From Thioalkalivibrio paradoxus ARh 1 (GTDB taxonomy: Bacteria; Pseudomonadota; Gammaproteobacteria; Ectothiorhodospirales; Ectothiorhodospiraceae): a stretch of 64,000 bases of DNA. The notes beneath the pieces are model-generated. The model saw nothing but the letters and a program-made list of their open reading frames with translations, was not told the DNA's origin and ran no database searches. Made by a program: the position numbers and the translations under genes. Within the stretch, counting starts at the first letter, position 1; every line of letters begins with the position of its first letter. The stretch lies in NCBI RefSeq assembly GCF_000227685.2, contig NZ_CP007029.1, positions 3,012,501-3,076,500 of the forward strand, written 5' to 3'. Shown piece after piece: positions 1 to 8,540 of this stretch.

Positions 1-146
1 GCCCGTGCCCACCCGGGGTCAGTCCGCCCAGAGCGCGTTCAGCGGAAACGAAATCGCGTCGAACGGCGGGATCTGGCCGGGAAGTGGCAGACGGCCTCCA
101 GAGCAGGCCAGGCCGCCGAACAAGCCGGGACTGGCAGGGGACATCC

Positions 147-491
147 ATGAAAGCCGTCGCCATTGACTCGAACACCGATCATGCTGTCCGGGCCTTCCTG
201 ACCCGGTTGGCGGGCCGTTTTGACGTGGCCGAGGCCATCCTCTTTGGCAGCCGCGCGCGCCATCAGCATCGCGAGGACAGCGATGCGGATCTGGCGGTGA
301 TCCTGCATGGCCCCAAGGGCCCCTTCCTCGACACCAAACTTGCGATGGCGGATCTCGCCTACGACGTCCTGCTGGAAACCGGTGTGCTGATCCAGCCGCT
401 CCCGATCTGGGAGGGGGAATGGGAGCAACCGGAGACATTCATCAGTCCGGATCTCCTGCGCAACATCCGCCGCGAGGGAATACGGCTATGA
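147..491 (+). CDS. MNT-type nucleotidyltransferase (antitoxin of HEPN-MNT pair)
   Basis: 114 aa. The minimal nucleotidyltransferase signature is plain: GSRARHQHREDSDAD is an exact GSx10DxD motif (about residues 34-48), with the two catalytic aspartates present. Proteins of this fold partner HEPN toxins and neutralise them, in studied cases by adding AMP to the toxin. The start at 147 was chosen because CAGGGGAC lies 5-12 bases ahead; an upstream in-frame ATG at 84 lacks such a site. The stop overlaps the next start as ATGA, so the two are translationally coupled. Family assignment is firm; AMP transfer by this copy is inferred. Confidence 0.85.
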   Translation: MKAVAIDSNTDHAVRAFLTRLAGRFDVAEAILFGSRARHQHREDSDADLAVILHGPKGPFLDTKLAMADLAYDVLLETGVLIQPLPIWEGEWEQPETFISPDLLRNIRREGIRL

Positions 492-847
492 CGCCCGATG
501 CGTTTCTGGGCAAGGCCGCGCGGGCCATCACATCCGCCAAACTGCTGCTCGAAGATGGCGATGTGGACGGTGCCTGCAACCGAGCCTACTACGCCATGTT
601 CGATGCGGCCAAGGCCGCGCTGCTGCATGCAGCCACTGCCGATCCCCCGGTCGGGAGAACCCATGGTGGCCTGATTGCCGCGTTCAGCCTGCATCTGGTG
701 AAGACCGGTCTGCTCCCGGTTGCGTTGGGCAGGTCGCTGAACCGAGCGCACGAAGTGCGGCAGGTCGCGGACTATACGGGTGATCAGGTCAGCGAAGAGC
801 AGGCCCGCGACATGATCGAACAAGCGGAGTTTTTCGTAGACTCGTAG
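488..847 (+). CDS. HEPN-domain protein (putative RNase toxin)
   Basis: 119 aa, all-helical HEPN family (PF05168-like). The pattern CNRAYYAMFDAAKAALLH near residues 35-52 is typical of the family. An R-x5-H stretch (RSLNRAH, about residues 82-88) followed by VRQVADY fits the Rx4-6H RNase motif of HEPN toxins. It starts inside the stop codon of the nucleotidyltransferase gene, the usual two-gene arrangement. It probably acts in the cytoplasm as an RNase held inactive by its partner. Toxicity is inferred from family and context only. Confidence 0.8.
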   Translation: MTPDAFLGKAARAITSAKLLLEDGDVDGACNRAYYAMFDAAKAALLHAATADPPVGRTHGGLIAAFSLHLVKTGLLPVALGRSLNRAHEVRQVADYTGDQVSEEQARDMIEQAEFFVDS

Positions 848-1117
848 GTTGCAGCGCGGGTCGCGGGTGCGTTCATGGCTGCCTCGTGCTTGCTCGAAAA
901 CGGCTACGTCAAGGCTACCCCAGGCGCACCAAGGGCACAAACGCGGAACCCGCGATCGGAGCTTCGGCCGGCGTTGGATCGCCGGCCTCTCCCCTACGCT
1001 GCCGAGGACGCTATGCGGGCAAGGAGAAGCGCGCTCGCCCACAAAGCCCGCCGGCCGGGACGGTGGGCTTGCGGTATCGGCCCATCCCGCTCGGGGAACG
1101 GGCCTTGAACCCCCTCC

Positions 1118-1402
1118 TCAGTCCTTGAACGTGTACTGCTTCTCGAGATCCTCGTGAATCTCCCAGGTACAGGACATGCCCTTCGGGAAGGTGATCAGAT
1201 CGCCGCGCTCGAAGGTCTGCGGTTCGCCCCCGTCGGGGGTCACGGTGACGCGCCCCTGAAGAAGGTAGCAGACCTCGGTGCGGTCGTAGGTCCAGCGGAA
1301 GGTCGACGCCTCCTTGCTCCAGTAGGGCCAGCCCGGTACGCCGAGGACATCCAGCTTCGCCGGGGATGGATTGCGTTCAAAGAAGATTTCCCGATCGTTC
1401 AT
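1118..1402 (-). CDS. Cupin-domain protein (DUF861/EutQ-like)
   Basis: 94 aa, about one small cupin barrel. The segment from about residue 30 to the end (WTYDRTEVCYLLQGRVTVTP, then a GGEP turn, then FERGDLITFPKGMSCTWEIH) matches the (S)-ureidoglycine aminohydrolase/DUF861 cupin pattern: an E-x3-YLL first motif, a glycine turn and a P-G-containing second motif. The histidines that usually bind metal are only partly present. Substrate unknown. The gene stands alone, divergent from the cyclic-di-GMP gene at 1784. The start at 1402 gives the conserved family length; frame upstream has no typical cupin residues. Confidence 0.75.
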   Translation of the reverse strand: MNDREIFFERNPSPAKLDVLGVPGWPYWSKEASTFRWTYDRTEVCYLLQGRVTVTPDGGEPQTFERGDLITFPKGMSCTWEIHEDLEKQYTFKD

Positions 1403-1783
1403 GGCCTGCTCTCGCCTGTGTAATTGCGCGTCATGTTGCCGCGTCCGGCGGCAAGGACCAAGTGTGCCGCGCCCGGTGTGGAAAACCGCGGAAGCCGTCA
1501 CTCGGCCGGGCCGTCTCCCCTCCCCCTCCGGCGGCGGTGCGGGCTTCGTGCGAACCTGGCGGATCCGGATCGGAACCGCTGTCATGTGCCTGGAATGAGC
1601 GGCGCATCGTCCGGATTTTCGGTGCAACGGGCGCCGAGACGCGGCGAACGCCGAACGGCAGCTGACGCTACACCGTGATCATTGTGTCCTCGATATTAAA
1701 GTAACCTTTGAGAAGCTGACTCCAAGAAACTAGAAAAAAATGCTAAAAAGGCGCCTGAAACGGCTCCGTCGCGAGGCAGTTCC
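1403..1783. other. Intergenic region between divergent cupin and PDE genes
   Basis: No credible gene. The first ~270 bases are GC-rich. From about 1670 to 1760 the composition changes sharply to A/T-rich (for instance CTAGAAAAAAATGCTAAAAA near 1730), unusual here and probably the promoter/leader of the cyclic-di-GMP gene. No -35/-10 pair with good spacing could be fixed by eye. Confidence 0.5.
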
Positions 1784-4249
1784 TTGATGCACAAACACTG
1801 GTGTTTCGCGCTGGCGCTGGGGATTCTTTTTGCTCTCCTGCCGGCCGGGATACTTTCGGCCACCACACCCGCGCCAGCCATCGGTTCGCAAGCCGTAGCA
1901 ACTGCGCAGCTGCCCGGTGCGGAGGCGGTCTCCGCTGAGGCCGCAAGCGTACCCGCTTCGGGCAACCGCCGGTCCGCGGTGCTGGTGGCGTCCGCCGACG
2001 CCACAGGCAATTCTGGCTCAAGCCGACTCCAATTGGCCCTGGTAACCGCCGCAGGGCTGGTGCTGGCTTTGCTGGTGGCGGTCATGACCCTGTACAGCAG
2101 CAACCGCCAGTTGCGCTCGCAGGGAAGCCGCCTGGCCGCATCCGAAAGCCGGCAAAGGGCGGTGTTCGCGGCGCTCGGCGAAGGCGTGTACGGCACCAAC
2201 AATAGCCTCGACTGCACCTTCATGAATCCAGCGGCGCTGAAGATGCTGGGATTCACGCAGGAGGAGGTGATCGGACGTGATCCCCACACGCTGTTCCACT
2301 ACCGGCGTGCCGACGGTGAGCCCTCCGATGCACGCGAGGCATGCCCCGTCCATCAGACGGTTCGGGACGGCCGCACCCGCCACGAAGAAGGCTGGTTCCT
2401 GCGCAAGGATGGTACCGGGTTTCCCGCCGAGATCATCGTGACCCCCATGGTGGAGGGGGGTCACGTGACCGGTGCGGTGGTCGCATTCAACGACATTTCC
2501 GAGCGCAAGGCGGCAGAAGCGCAACTGCGACAGCTGTCGCTGGCAGTAGATCAGAGCCCCGAGAGCATCGTGATCACCGACCTGGACGGTCGCATCGAGT
2601 ACGTGAACCAGGCCTGCGTGAACAAGTCCGGCTACTCGCGCGAAGAACTGCTCGGGGCGAATCCGCGGGTGTTCCAGTCAGGCCGAACGCCACCAGAAAC
2701 CTATGGAATGATGTGGGACGCCGTCTCCAGCGGGCGGATCTGGCGCGGGGAATTGATCAACCGAAACAAGAATGGGCAGGAGTACACCGAGCTCGCCACA
2801 CTGGCACCGGTGCGCGACCCCAGTGGCCGGATCAGCCACTTCCTAGCACTCAAACAGGATATTTCGGAGCTCAAGCACGCTGAGGCCGAGATCCACCGGC
2901 TGGCGAACTACGACCGGCTGACCGAACTCCCGAACCGCAGCCTCCTGATGGACCGGCTGGCCCAGACGCTGGCCAGCAGTTCCCGCCATCCGCAGCGATC
3001 GGCGTTGATCCTGTGCAACATCGACCGCTTCAAGATACTGAACGAGGCCAGGGGACAAGCGTCCGGCGACCTGCTGCTGAAAGCGGTTGGACAACGCCTC
3101 GACGCTTTGGTACGAGAGAGCGACACAGTGGCCCGCCTCGGTGCCGACGAGTTCGCGATTCTGTTGCAGAACCTGGACCCGGAGCAGGGCAGCGCCAGCC
3201 GCAGTGCATTCTCGGTTGCCGAGAAGATCCACCTGGCACTGCGTCATCCGTTCACATTGGATCGCGACGTGGTCAATGTCACCGCCAGCATCGGCATCAC
3301 ACTCTCGCCCGAGGATGCCGTCCCGCGCAGCGGGCCCGACGCCGCGGCGCACGATACTCCGCAGGAAATCCTGCGCCGTGCCGATACCGCCCTGCACAAG
3401 GCCAAGCACGCAGGCGGCAACCAAAGCGCGTTCTTCGAGGCCGGAATGGGCCAGATCGCGCAGTTGCGCTTTCACCTCGAACGCGAGCTGCGACTGGGAA
3501 TTCCCGCTGGGCAACTCCGCCTGTTCCTGCAACCCCAGGTGAACACGCAACGCGAGATCGTCGGCTTCGAGGCGCTGGTGCGCTGGCAGCACCCGTCGCG
3601 GGGGCTGTTGCCACCGGGGATGTTCATACCAGTTGCGGAAGAATCCGACCTGATCGTCGACCTCGGGGTCTGGGTACTGGCCCGCACCTGCGAGCTGATG
3701 GCCCACGAGCAAGCCCGGGGCCGGCCGTTTCGGGCTGCGGTCAATGTCAGTCCCAAGCATTTCCGTCAGCCGCAGTTCGTGCCCTGGCTGCGCGACCTGA
3801 TCACCGGCCAAGGCGTCGATGCAAGCAACCTGACGCTGGAAGTGACCGAGGGACTGATGATCGAAAACGTCGAGGATGTCGTGGCCAAGATGAGCGCGCT
3901 GCAACCGCTCGGCATTCATTTCTCGGTGGACGACTTCGGTACCGGCTATTCGTCGCTGGCGTACCTGAAACGGCTCCCGATCCACGAACTGAAGATCGAC
4001 CAGGGGTTCATCCAGGACGCGCCCACCGATCCCGACGACGCGGCACTGGTCGACACGATCCTGAACATCGCCCGCAATCTCGGCCTCGAGGTCGTCGCCG
4101 AGGGCGTGGAAACCGCCGAGCAAGCGGCATTCCTGAACGACCGGGCCACGATCCTCCACCAGGGACATTTCTATGGAAGGCCGGAGCCCGCGGAAGCCTG
4201 GCTCGAACGCACTGCGACGCTGTCTTCCATGCGCGTCACCGCCGACTGA
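1784..4249 (+). CDS. Membrane PAS-PAS-GGDEF-EAL cyclic-di-GMP protein
   Basis: 821 aa. Order: signal-like hydrophobic segment (about 5-27), Ala-rich stretch, membrane helix (about 82-104), two PAS domains (about 115-240 and 245-370), GGDEF domain (about 378-545), EAL domain (about 560-805). The GGDEF signature reads GADEF (residues 453-457), so the second glycine is alanine; DRFKILNE and the SGD segment are kept. The EAL domain has the full catalytic set: EALVRW (596), NVSPKHF, EVTEG, DDFGTGY, LKID, AEGVE and a QGHFYGRP end. Phosphodiesterase activity is therefore likely. The GGDEF part may be weak or regulatory. The PAS domains suggest a redox or ligand input. It stands alone. Confidence 0.9.
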   Translation: MMHKHWCFALALGILFALLPAGILSATTPAPAIGSQAVATAQLPGAEAVSAEAASVPASGNRRSAVLVASADATGNSGSSRLQLALVTAAGLVLALLVAVMTLYSSNRQLRSQGSRLAASESRQRAVFAALGEGVYGTNNSLDCTFMNPAALKMLGFTQEEVIGRDPHTLFHYRRADGEPSDAREACPVHQTVRDGRTRHEEGWFLRKDGTGFPAEIIVTPMVEGGHVTGAVVAFNDISERKAAEAQLRQLSLAVDQSPESIVITDLDGRIEYVNQACVNKSGYSREELLGANPRVFQSGRTPPETYGMMWDAVSSGRIWRGELINRNKNGQEYTELATLAPVRDPSGRISHFLALKQDISELKHAEAEIHRLANYDRLTELPNRSLLMDRLAQTLASSSRHPQRSALILCNIDRFKILNEARGQASGDLLLKAVGQRLDALVRESDTVARLGADEFAILLQNLDPEQGSASRSAFSVAEKIHLALRHPFTLDRDVVNVTASIGITLSPEDAVPRSGPDAAAHDTPQEILRRADTALHKAKHAGGNQSAFFEAGMGQIAQLRFHLERELRLGIPAGQLRLFLQPQVNTQREIVGFEALVRWQHPSRGLLPPGMFIPVAEESDLIVDLGVWVLARTCELMAHEQARGRPFRAAVNVSPKHFRQPQFVPWLRDLITGQGVDASNLTLEVTEGLMIENVEDVVAKMSALQPLGIHFSVDDFGTGYSSLAYLKRLPIHELKIDQGFIQDAPTDPDDAALVDTILNIARNLGLEVVAEGVETAEQAAFLNDRATILHQGHFYGRPEPAEAWLERTATLSSMRVTAD

Positions 4250-4407
4250 CGGTCGTCACAACGCACACCCGTGTAAAGGCCGTGAAGCCCCGACACCGGG
4301 CGGTGAAGCACCACCCAGCGTTGATGCCTTCTGTATCAGCCGATACCCACTCCAGAAAGCGGCCTTTTGGCACCGAGGGTTGCGATGCGACCCATACTCC
4401 GGGCACA

Positions 4408-4506
4408 GGGGGCCGAAGGCCGTCATCGGCCGTGCCCACGCCGGGAATGGCGCAGGCACCGGGGCAGTGCAAACGCGGAACGACGGATGACGCGGCGTTC
4501 CTCGCG
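4408..4506. repeat. Degenerate copy of REP/BIME-like element
   Basis: This stretch behind the PDE gene aligns by eye with the clearer copy at 13152-13264: GGCCGAAGGCCGTCATC at the left, a CCGG..GCACCGGGGCAGTGC core, and CGGATGACGC at the right. The outer GTAGGGCGG/CCGCCCTAC ends are eroded, so it is probably an old copy. No gene is seen between 4250 and 4535. Confidence 0.55.
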
Positions 4507-4535
4507 CAGACGGGTGAATCCGCGTTTACCTAGGG

Positions 4536-6677
4536 CTAAAACTCGTATCTTGCCCCAATCTCGAAACTGCGCTCGGGTCCGGCATAGATGCCCTGACGCA
4601 ACCCGGCGATGTAACGCTCGTCCGTGAGATTCTTGACCGCACCGAATACGGCGAAACGGGGATTGAAGTCATAGCTCGCCGTCAGGTCCACGGTGTAGTG
4701 GCTGGGCACCAGACCCGAAAAACCGTGGTTCTCCGGATCAATCTCCCGCCGGTTATCGCCCGTACCAAAGACCGAGCCGGTGTAGTTGTACATCAAGGCC
4801 GTCGTCAGCGGACCTTGCTCATACGACAGTGCGACATTGGCAACCCACTCCGGCGAGTACGGCAGGCGATTCCCCGCAGCGATACCTTCCACGCGATCCT
4901 CACGAAATTCAGCAGTGGGGACCCAGGTGACATTGCCATCCAGACGGAACCCTGCTGGAAGAACATACCCCATAGCAGCTTCCAACCCCTGAATCAGCGC
5001 ACTCCCCTCGTTGGGATTGCGAATTCCCGAGATACCGGGATCGACCTGGTTGGAGAAGTCCATCTGGAACGCCGCCGCTTCGTAGTTCCACGGCCCGGTG
5101 GCACCCCGCATGCCCAACTCGAGATTCACGGAGGTTTCAGCATCGGTAGGCGCGTCATCGGCTCCGATTACACTGCCGACCACGGGCGGCTGAAAGGCGC
5201 GGTAGACGCTCCCGTAGAACTGCAAGGCCGGGTTCAGCTGATAGGTGGCCCCAAGACCCGGCAAGAATTCGGTATTGGAGAACGTATCCGCAGGACCGCC
5301 CGTCTGCCGATCCTTCCGCTTCTGCTCGTAGGTCTCTACGCGCAAACCCGCCGTCACCGACAGCTGATCGGTGACGTCGAAACGGTTCTCCGCAAAGCCT
5401 GCCCAGCTCTTGGCCGAGTCAAGGCGGTCTCGGCGCAGTCCCTGGCCGTCCACGGCAATCGGGCTGCGGGGTGCGGCCCGGGTGGCTCGGGGCCTCGTGT
5501 CATGCATCTCCTCTTCCATATAGCGCAGGCCGAATTCCGCCATGTTGTTGATCCCGAATGCCGAGTGGTTCAGGAACAAACGAGAGTCCACCCCGATTCG
5601 TTCGAAGTCCCGGTTCCGCCCCTCCAGGATGTCGGTAAAGTTCCATACGGTATGGCCATCCGCATTGGTGGTGGTACCGTCCACATTGAACCGCCAGTAG
5701 TCGCGAGTGGTCTCCATCCAGTACGCCACCGTCTTCAGGCGCATATCGGGACTGATATCCCACTCGTGGTTGACGTCGAAGGCCGTGCGCTCGGTCTCGA
5801 AGCGGTCATCCGGCGCGGGGTTGAAAGTCGCGCCTGCGTCGAACGCGTCCTGGAAATAGCCGCGATACGAAATGGCGGCGTCGTTTTCGTAGTAGGAGAA
5901 TTTCGCGCCGAGAAACTGGTTGTCGCCGATGGCGCTGCCAACCTTGATCATGACATCCGTCATGTCCCATTCCTTGTCCATCCAGCCATCGCTGCTGGCA
6001 TCGGTCACGACGAGACCAAACAGCGCGTCGCCGGAAGGCGAACTCCCCCCCGCCTCGACGGTCACCTCGCGCGTGTTCCACGAGCCCACCGTGCCGGTGA
6101 CGGCGAGGCCATCGTCCGGGGTCCTGGTCTGGTAGTTGATCACACCGCCACTGCTGGCCGGGCCGTAGCGCAGCGAAGCGGCGCCTCTGAGGATCTCGAC
6201 ACCGTCCATGCGCTGAACACGCGGATTGTAGTAACGCTGGTTGCCGACGAAGATGCCCGGCTGCACCGGCACACCATCCTCCAGCACCGTCGTCTTGTAC
6301 TGATCGGCGGGGATACCGCGCACTCCGTAGTTGGTGACGATCGCGCTGTCGTCCTCGCGCTTGATGTACATGCCGGGCACTCGGCGCAACACGTCCTCGG
6401 TGGAACGCGGACGGGTCTCCTTGATCTCGCCTTCGGTTACGATCGTCACCGCCCCGGGTGTTGCGGATACGTCGGTAAGGCCCGGCGCCACCACGTCGAT
6501 CCGTGGCAGCACGACCGAAGCCCTTTCTTCGGAAGCGGCATCGGACTCTTCAGCCTTCACGGTCCCGGTGCCAGCCATTCCGGAAATCGCCACGGCAACG
6601 GCCAGTGCGAGCTTCCCGGTACGAACCGGCATCTGGGCAACACCCGAGCGCCGCCCCAATATCGTCTTGCGAGCCAT
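4536..6677 (-). CDS. TonB-dependent outer-membrane receptor (FecA/siderophore type)
   Basis: 713 aa. N-terminal signal peptide (hydrophobic core LALAVAVAISGMAG, about residues 23-36), TonB-box-like LPRIDVVAP, plug domain (about 65-190, with DVLRRVPGMYIK, YGVRGIP, VEILRGAASLRYGPASSGG), then a 22-strand-type beta barrel ending GARYEF with terminal Phe, as needed for outer-membrane assembly. The plug features and YRAFQPP resemble the FecA-type ferric-citrate/siderophore group; the FRAP/NPNL haem-receptor signature is not seen. Start supported by GGGAG 8-12 bases ahead. Candidate Fur box upstream at 6885. The energising tonB-exbBD operon is nearby on the same strand. Substrate uncertain. Confidence 0.88.
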   Translation of the reverse strand: MARKTILGRRSGVAQMPVRTGKLALAVAVAISGMAGTGTVKAEESDAASEERASVVLPRIDVVAPGLTDVSATPGAVTIVTEGEIKETRPRSTEDVLRRVPGMYIKREDDSAIVTNYGVRGIPADQYKTTVLEDGVPVQPGIFVGNQRYYNPRVQRMDGVEILRGAASLRYGPASSGGVINYQTRTPDDGLAVTGTVGSWNTREVTVEAGGSSPSGDALFGLVVTDASSDGWMDKEWDMTDVMIKVGSAIGDNQFLGAKFSYYENDAAISYRGYFQDAFDAGATFNPAPDDRFETERTAFDVNHEWDISPDMRLKTVAYWMETTRDYWRFNVDGTTTNADGHTVWNFTDILEGRNRDFERIGVDSRLFLNHSAFGINNMAEFGLRYMEEEMHDTRPRATRAAPRSPIAVDGQGLRRDRLDSAKSWAGFAENRFDVTDQLSVTAGLRVETYEQKRKDRQTGGPADTFSNTEFLPGLGATYQLNPALQFYGSVYRAFQPPVVGSVIGADDAPTDAETSVNLELGMRGATGPWNYEAAAFQMDFSNQVDPGISGIRNPNEGSALIQGLEAAMGYVLPAGFRLDGNVTWVPTAEFREDRVEGIAAGNRLPYSPEWVANVALSYEQGPLTTALMYNYTGSVFGTGDNRREIDPENHGFSGLVPSHYTVDLTASYDFNPRFAVFGAVKNLTDERYIAGLRQGIYAGPERSFEIGARYEF

Positions 6678-7137
6678 TTCTTTCTCCCTTCAATGTGCAC
6701 GACAACGCACCTCCACGACCGGTGAGATGCCGCAGTTCAGATGACAACTAAATGGCTGGCTGAGGGAACAGGTCCCCTGGCTGGCGGGTGCCGTGGCGAC
6801 AACCCCGGGCAACGTAACGCTGGTTCCTTTTGGTCAGGATCAGCTTCTACTGGAGGTCACCCGAAGGGTGTAGCACACGGTATCGCGAATGCGAACGATT
6901 TTCAACCCCGTTCGCAGATTGTTTGGGGTCGGTAGAGTGAGCGGGCCTGATAACGAACTATGCATGCCGGATCAACGGAACAGGGGTACACCCGTCAGGC
7001 TCGCGACATGAACCCGATCGATAAAGCCCTCATCAATTTACGCCCTCCGGCCCTCGCAGATGTGATGCCGTTGACCAGGATGCGGCCGACGCGGTCAATC
7101 CGGGTTCGCGTAGCCCGTCCGAGTCGGGTTCGACGGA
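6678..7137. other. Intergenic region, receptor leader and hemP tail
   Basis: 460 bases with no supported gene. It holds the receptor leader, the candidate Fur box (6885-6906), and at its right end the hairpin behind hemP. No riboswitch consensus could be matched in the leader. Confidence 0.5.
6885..6906 (-). promoter_or_regulatory. Candidate Fur box upstream of the receptor
   Basis: GCGAATGCGAACGATTTTC plus the next three bases matches about 15 of 22 positions of the GCAAATGAGAATCATTCTC-type Fur box. It covers a minus-strand TTGAAA (-35-like, 6905-6900). No good -10 was found, and the leader to the receptor start would be about 180 bases. Confidence 0.4.
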
Positions 7138-7140
7138 CTA
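7111..7140 (-). terminator. Hairpin at the end of hemP
   Basis: Imperfect inverted repeat TAGCCCGTCCGA (7111-7122) / TCGACGGACTA (7130-7140) with a 7-base loop, including the hemP stop codon. There is no U-tract, so it may work with Rho or only protect the 3' end. Confidence 0.35.
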
Positions 7141-7341
7141 CTTGGTCAGGATCAATTTGTTCCGGTTGGTCTGCCGCAGCACATACCACTCGCCCTCGTG
7201 CTCGATACGGAGCTGCCGCGCCGAGCCTAGCAATACGTCGCTGCGCGTGGTGGGAATCGGCCGGCCCGAACCTCCAGCGTGCGCCGGTTGGTCGTTTCCG
7301 GTTCGGCGTATCCGGCCATTGTTTTCAGAGTCAGTTGCCAT
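7138..7341 (-). CDS. hemP: HemP/HmuP family haem-uptake protein
   Basis: 67 aa. The C-terminal half is diagnostic: LLGSARQLRIEHEGEWYVLR followed by QTNRNKLILTK matches the HemP pattern (L-x-G-x-R-x-L-x-I-x-H-x-G-x-x-Y-x-L-R-x-T-x-x-x-K-L-I-L-T-K). The N-terminal half is hydrophilic and variable. HemP/HmuP proteins accompany haem-uptake genes and in some proteobacteria act in haem-dependent activation of receptor genes. The start overlaps the exbD stop as ATGA, so it is the last gene of the bfd-bfr-tonB-exbB-exbD-hemP operon. Its presence hints that haem may be among the imported substrates. Confidence 0.85.
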   Translation of the reverse strand: MATDSENNGRIRRTGNDQPAHAGGSGRPIPTTRSDVLLGSARQLRIEHEGEWYVLRQTNRNKLILTK

Positions 7342-7754
7342 CAGTTCGCCTCCGGTTGCGAAACAAAGCCGAGTCTCCCAACGCCGGCCCGGCGGGCGTC
7401 GGCCATGATCCGGGCCAGCGCCTCGTAACGGGTGTCGCGGTCGGCACGCAGATAGACCGCCAGTTCCGGGTTGGCCGCAACGGCCTCCTGCAGGCGCGCG
7501 AACAGCTCGCCCGGTTCGATGGACGCGTTGTCCCAGTGCAACTGGCCCGCGGCGTCCAGCGCAAGCGTGACGCTGTCGATGGTCTGCTCGCTCGGCGCAC
7601 TGCTGGCGCGCGGCAGTTCGAGTTGCACCGAATGCGTGATCACCGGCGCGGTGACAATGAAGATCACCAGCAGCACCAGCATCACGTCGACCAGCGGAAT
7701 CACGTTCATCTCCGACATCGGCTCGTTGGTATCGCCCAGGCGTCCGAACGACAT
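7341..7754 (-). CDS. exbD: ExbD/TolR biopolymer transport protein
   Basis: 137 aa, one N-terminal membrane helix (about 20-42) and a periplasmic domain, normal for ExbD. The motif NVIPLVDVMLVLLVIFIVTA holds the conserved membrane aspartate (about residue 23) that carries protons. The C-terminal part (VYLRADRDTRYEALARIMAD) is the ExbD/TolR periplasmic fold. With ExbB it forms the inner-membrane motor that energises TonB. It lies between exbB (3-base gap) and hemP (ATGA overlap), with tonB in the same operon, which favours ExbD over TolR. Confidence 0.92.
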   Translation of the reverse strand: MSFGRLGDTNEPMSEMNVIPLVDVMLVLLVIFIVTAPVITHSVQLELPRASSAPSEQTIDSVTLALDAAGQLHWDNASIEPGELFARLQEAVAANPELAVYLRADRDTRYEALARIMADARRAGVGRLGFVSQPEAN

Positions 7755-7757
7755 GGC

Positions 7758-8501
7758 TCAAGCCCCCTCGGCCGACGGCCGCGTGTCGCTGGCGGGCAAC
7801 GGCTGGTCGATCCGCTGGGTGTGGATCCCCGGCGCGCGATCGGAGTGCATCAGAAACGCGTGCAGGTCGTGGGCAAAGGCCTCGAAATCCTGCTGCATCA
7901 GGCGGTTGAAGCGGTTGAATACGTTGTAGAACGCGACTGCGGGGATCGCCGCCGCAAGGCCCGCTGCGGTCGCGACCAGCGCCTCGCCCAGCGGACCGGC
8001 GACCAGATCCATCGACACGCTCTCCATGATCGAAAGTTCGATCAACGCGTTGTGAATTCCCCACACCGTTCCGAACAGGCCGATGAACGGTGCCAGGCTG
8101 CCCACCGACGCGAGCAACGTCTGCCCGGCCTGCAGGCGCAGCTGCTGCCGATCCATCGACTGCCGGATCATCCGGATCATGTGGTCGTCCAGGCGTTGTT
8201 CGCCCTTCGGGCTGGTGTCGTGACGGCCCGGATACGTTTCCGCCGCGTGCCAGCCGTCGCGCGCCATCGCCGCCAGCGGACCACGGTGCTCGAAGACCGC
8301 GTCACGGAGCGTGCGCATGCTCCCGGCGTTCCAGAACGCCTGCAGAAAGCGCCGATTCGCGCGCCGGGTCTCGATCAGGCTCAGGCCCTTGGTCGCGGCG
8401 ATCGCCCAGGTCGCGATCGACAGCACCAGCAGCGTCAGAAAAACGCCGATCAGTACGACATCGCCGTGATAGAAGACATAGAAAATATCGAACTCGGTCA
8501 T
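7758..8501 (-). CDS. exbB: ExbB/TolQ/MotA proton-channel protein
   Basis: 247 aa. Three membrane helices: about 15-38, about 130-155 (ASVGSLAPFIGLFGTVWGI) and about 170-200 (GPLGEALVATAAGLAAAIPA), the last two carrying the conserved G-L-F-G-T-V-W-G and E-A-L-x-x-T-A-x-G-L motifs of the MotA/TolQ/ExbB family. A cytoplasmic loop follows helix 1. It pairs with the adjacent ExbD; the tonB gene directly upstream makes ExbB more likely than TolQ. Confidence 0.92.
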   Translation of the reverse strand: MTEFDIFYVFYHGDVVLIGVFLTLLVLSIATWAIAATKGLSLIETRRANRRFLQAFWNAGSMRTLRDAVFEHRGPLAAMARDGWHAAETYPGRHDTSPKGEQRLDDHMIRMIRQSMDRQQLRLQAGQTLLASVGSLAPFIGLFGTVWGIHNALIELSIMESVSMDLVAGPLGEALVATAAGLAAAIPAVAFYNVFNRFNRLMQQDFEAFAHDLHAFLMHSDRAPGIHTQRIDQPLPASDTRPSAEGA

Positions 8502-8540
8502 GGGATCGGCCCCCTCGGGGCGTGGTCGTTATTCACTTGT

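Noticed and set aside
848-1117. Short plus-strand frames after the HEPN gene
   Set aside because: They overlap one another in all three frames, are Arg/Pro-rich and have no ribosome site; treated as non-coding.
6678-6880. Cobalamin or other riboswitch in the leader of the TonB-dependent receptor
   Set aside because: The conserved cobalamin-box and core sequences could not be matched on either strand; a Fur box is a simpler explanation.
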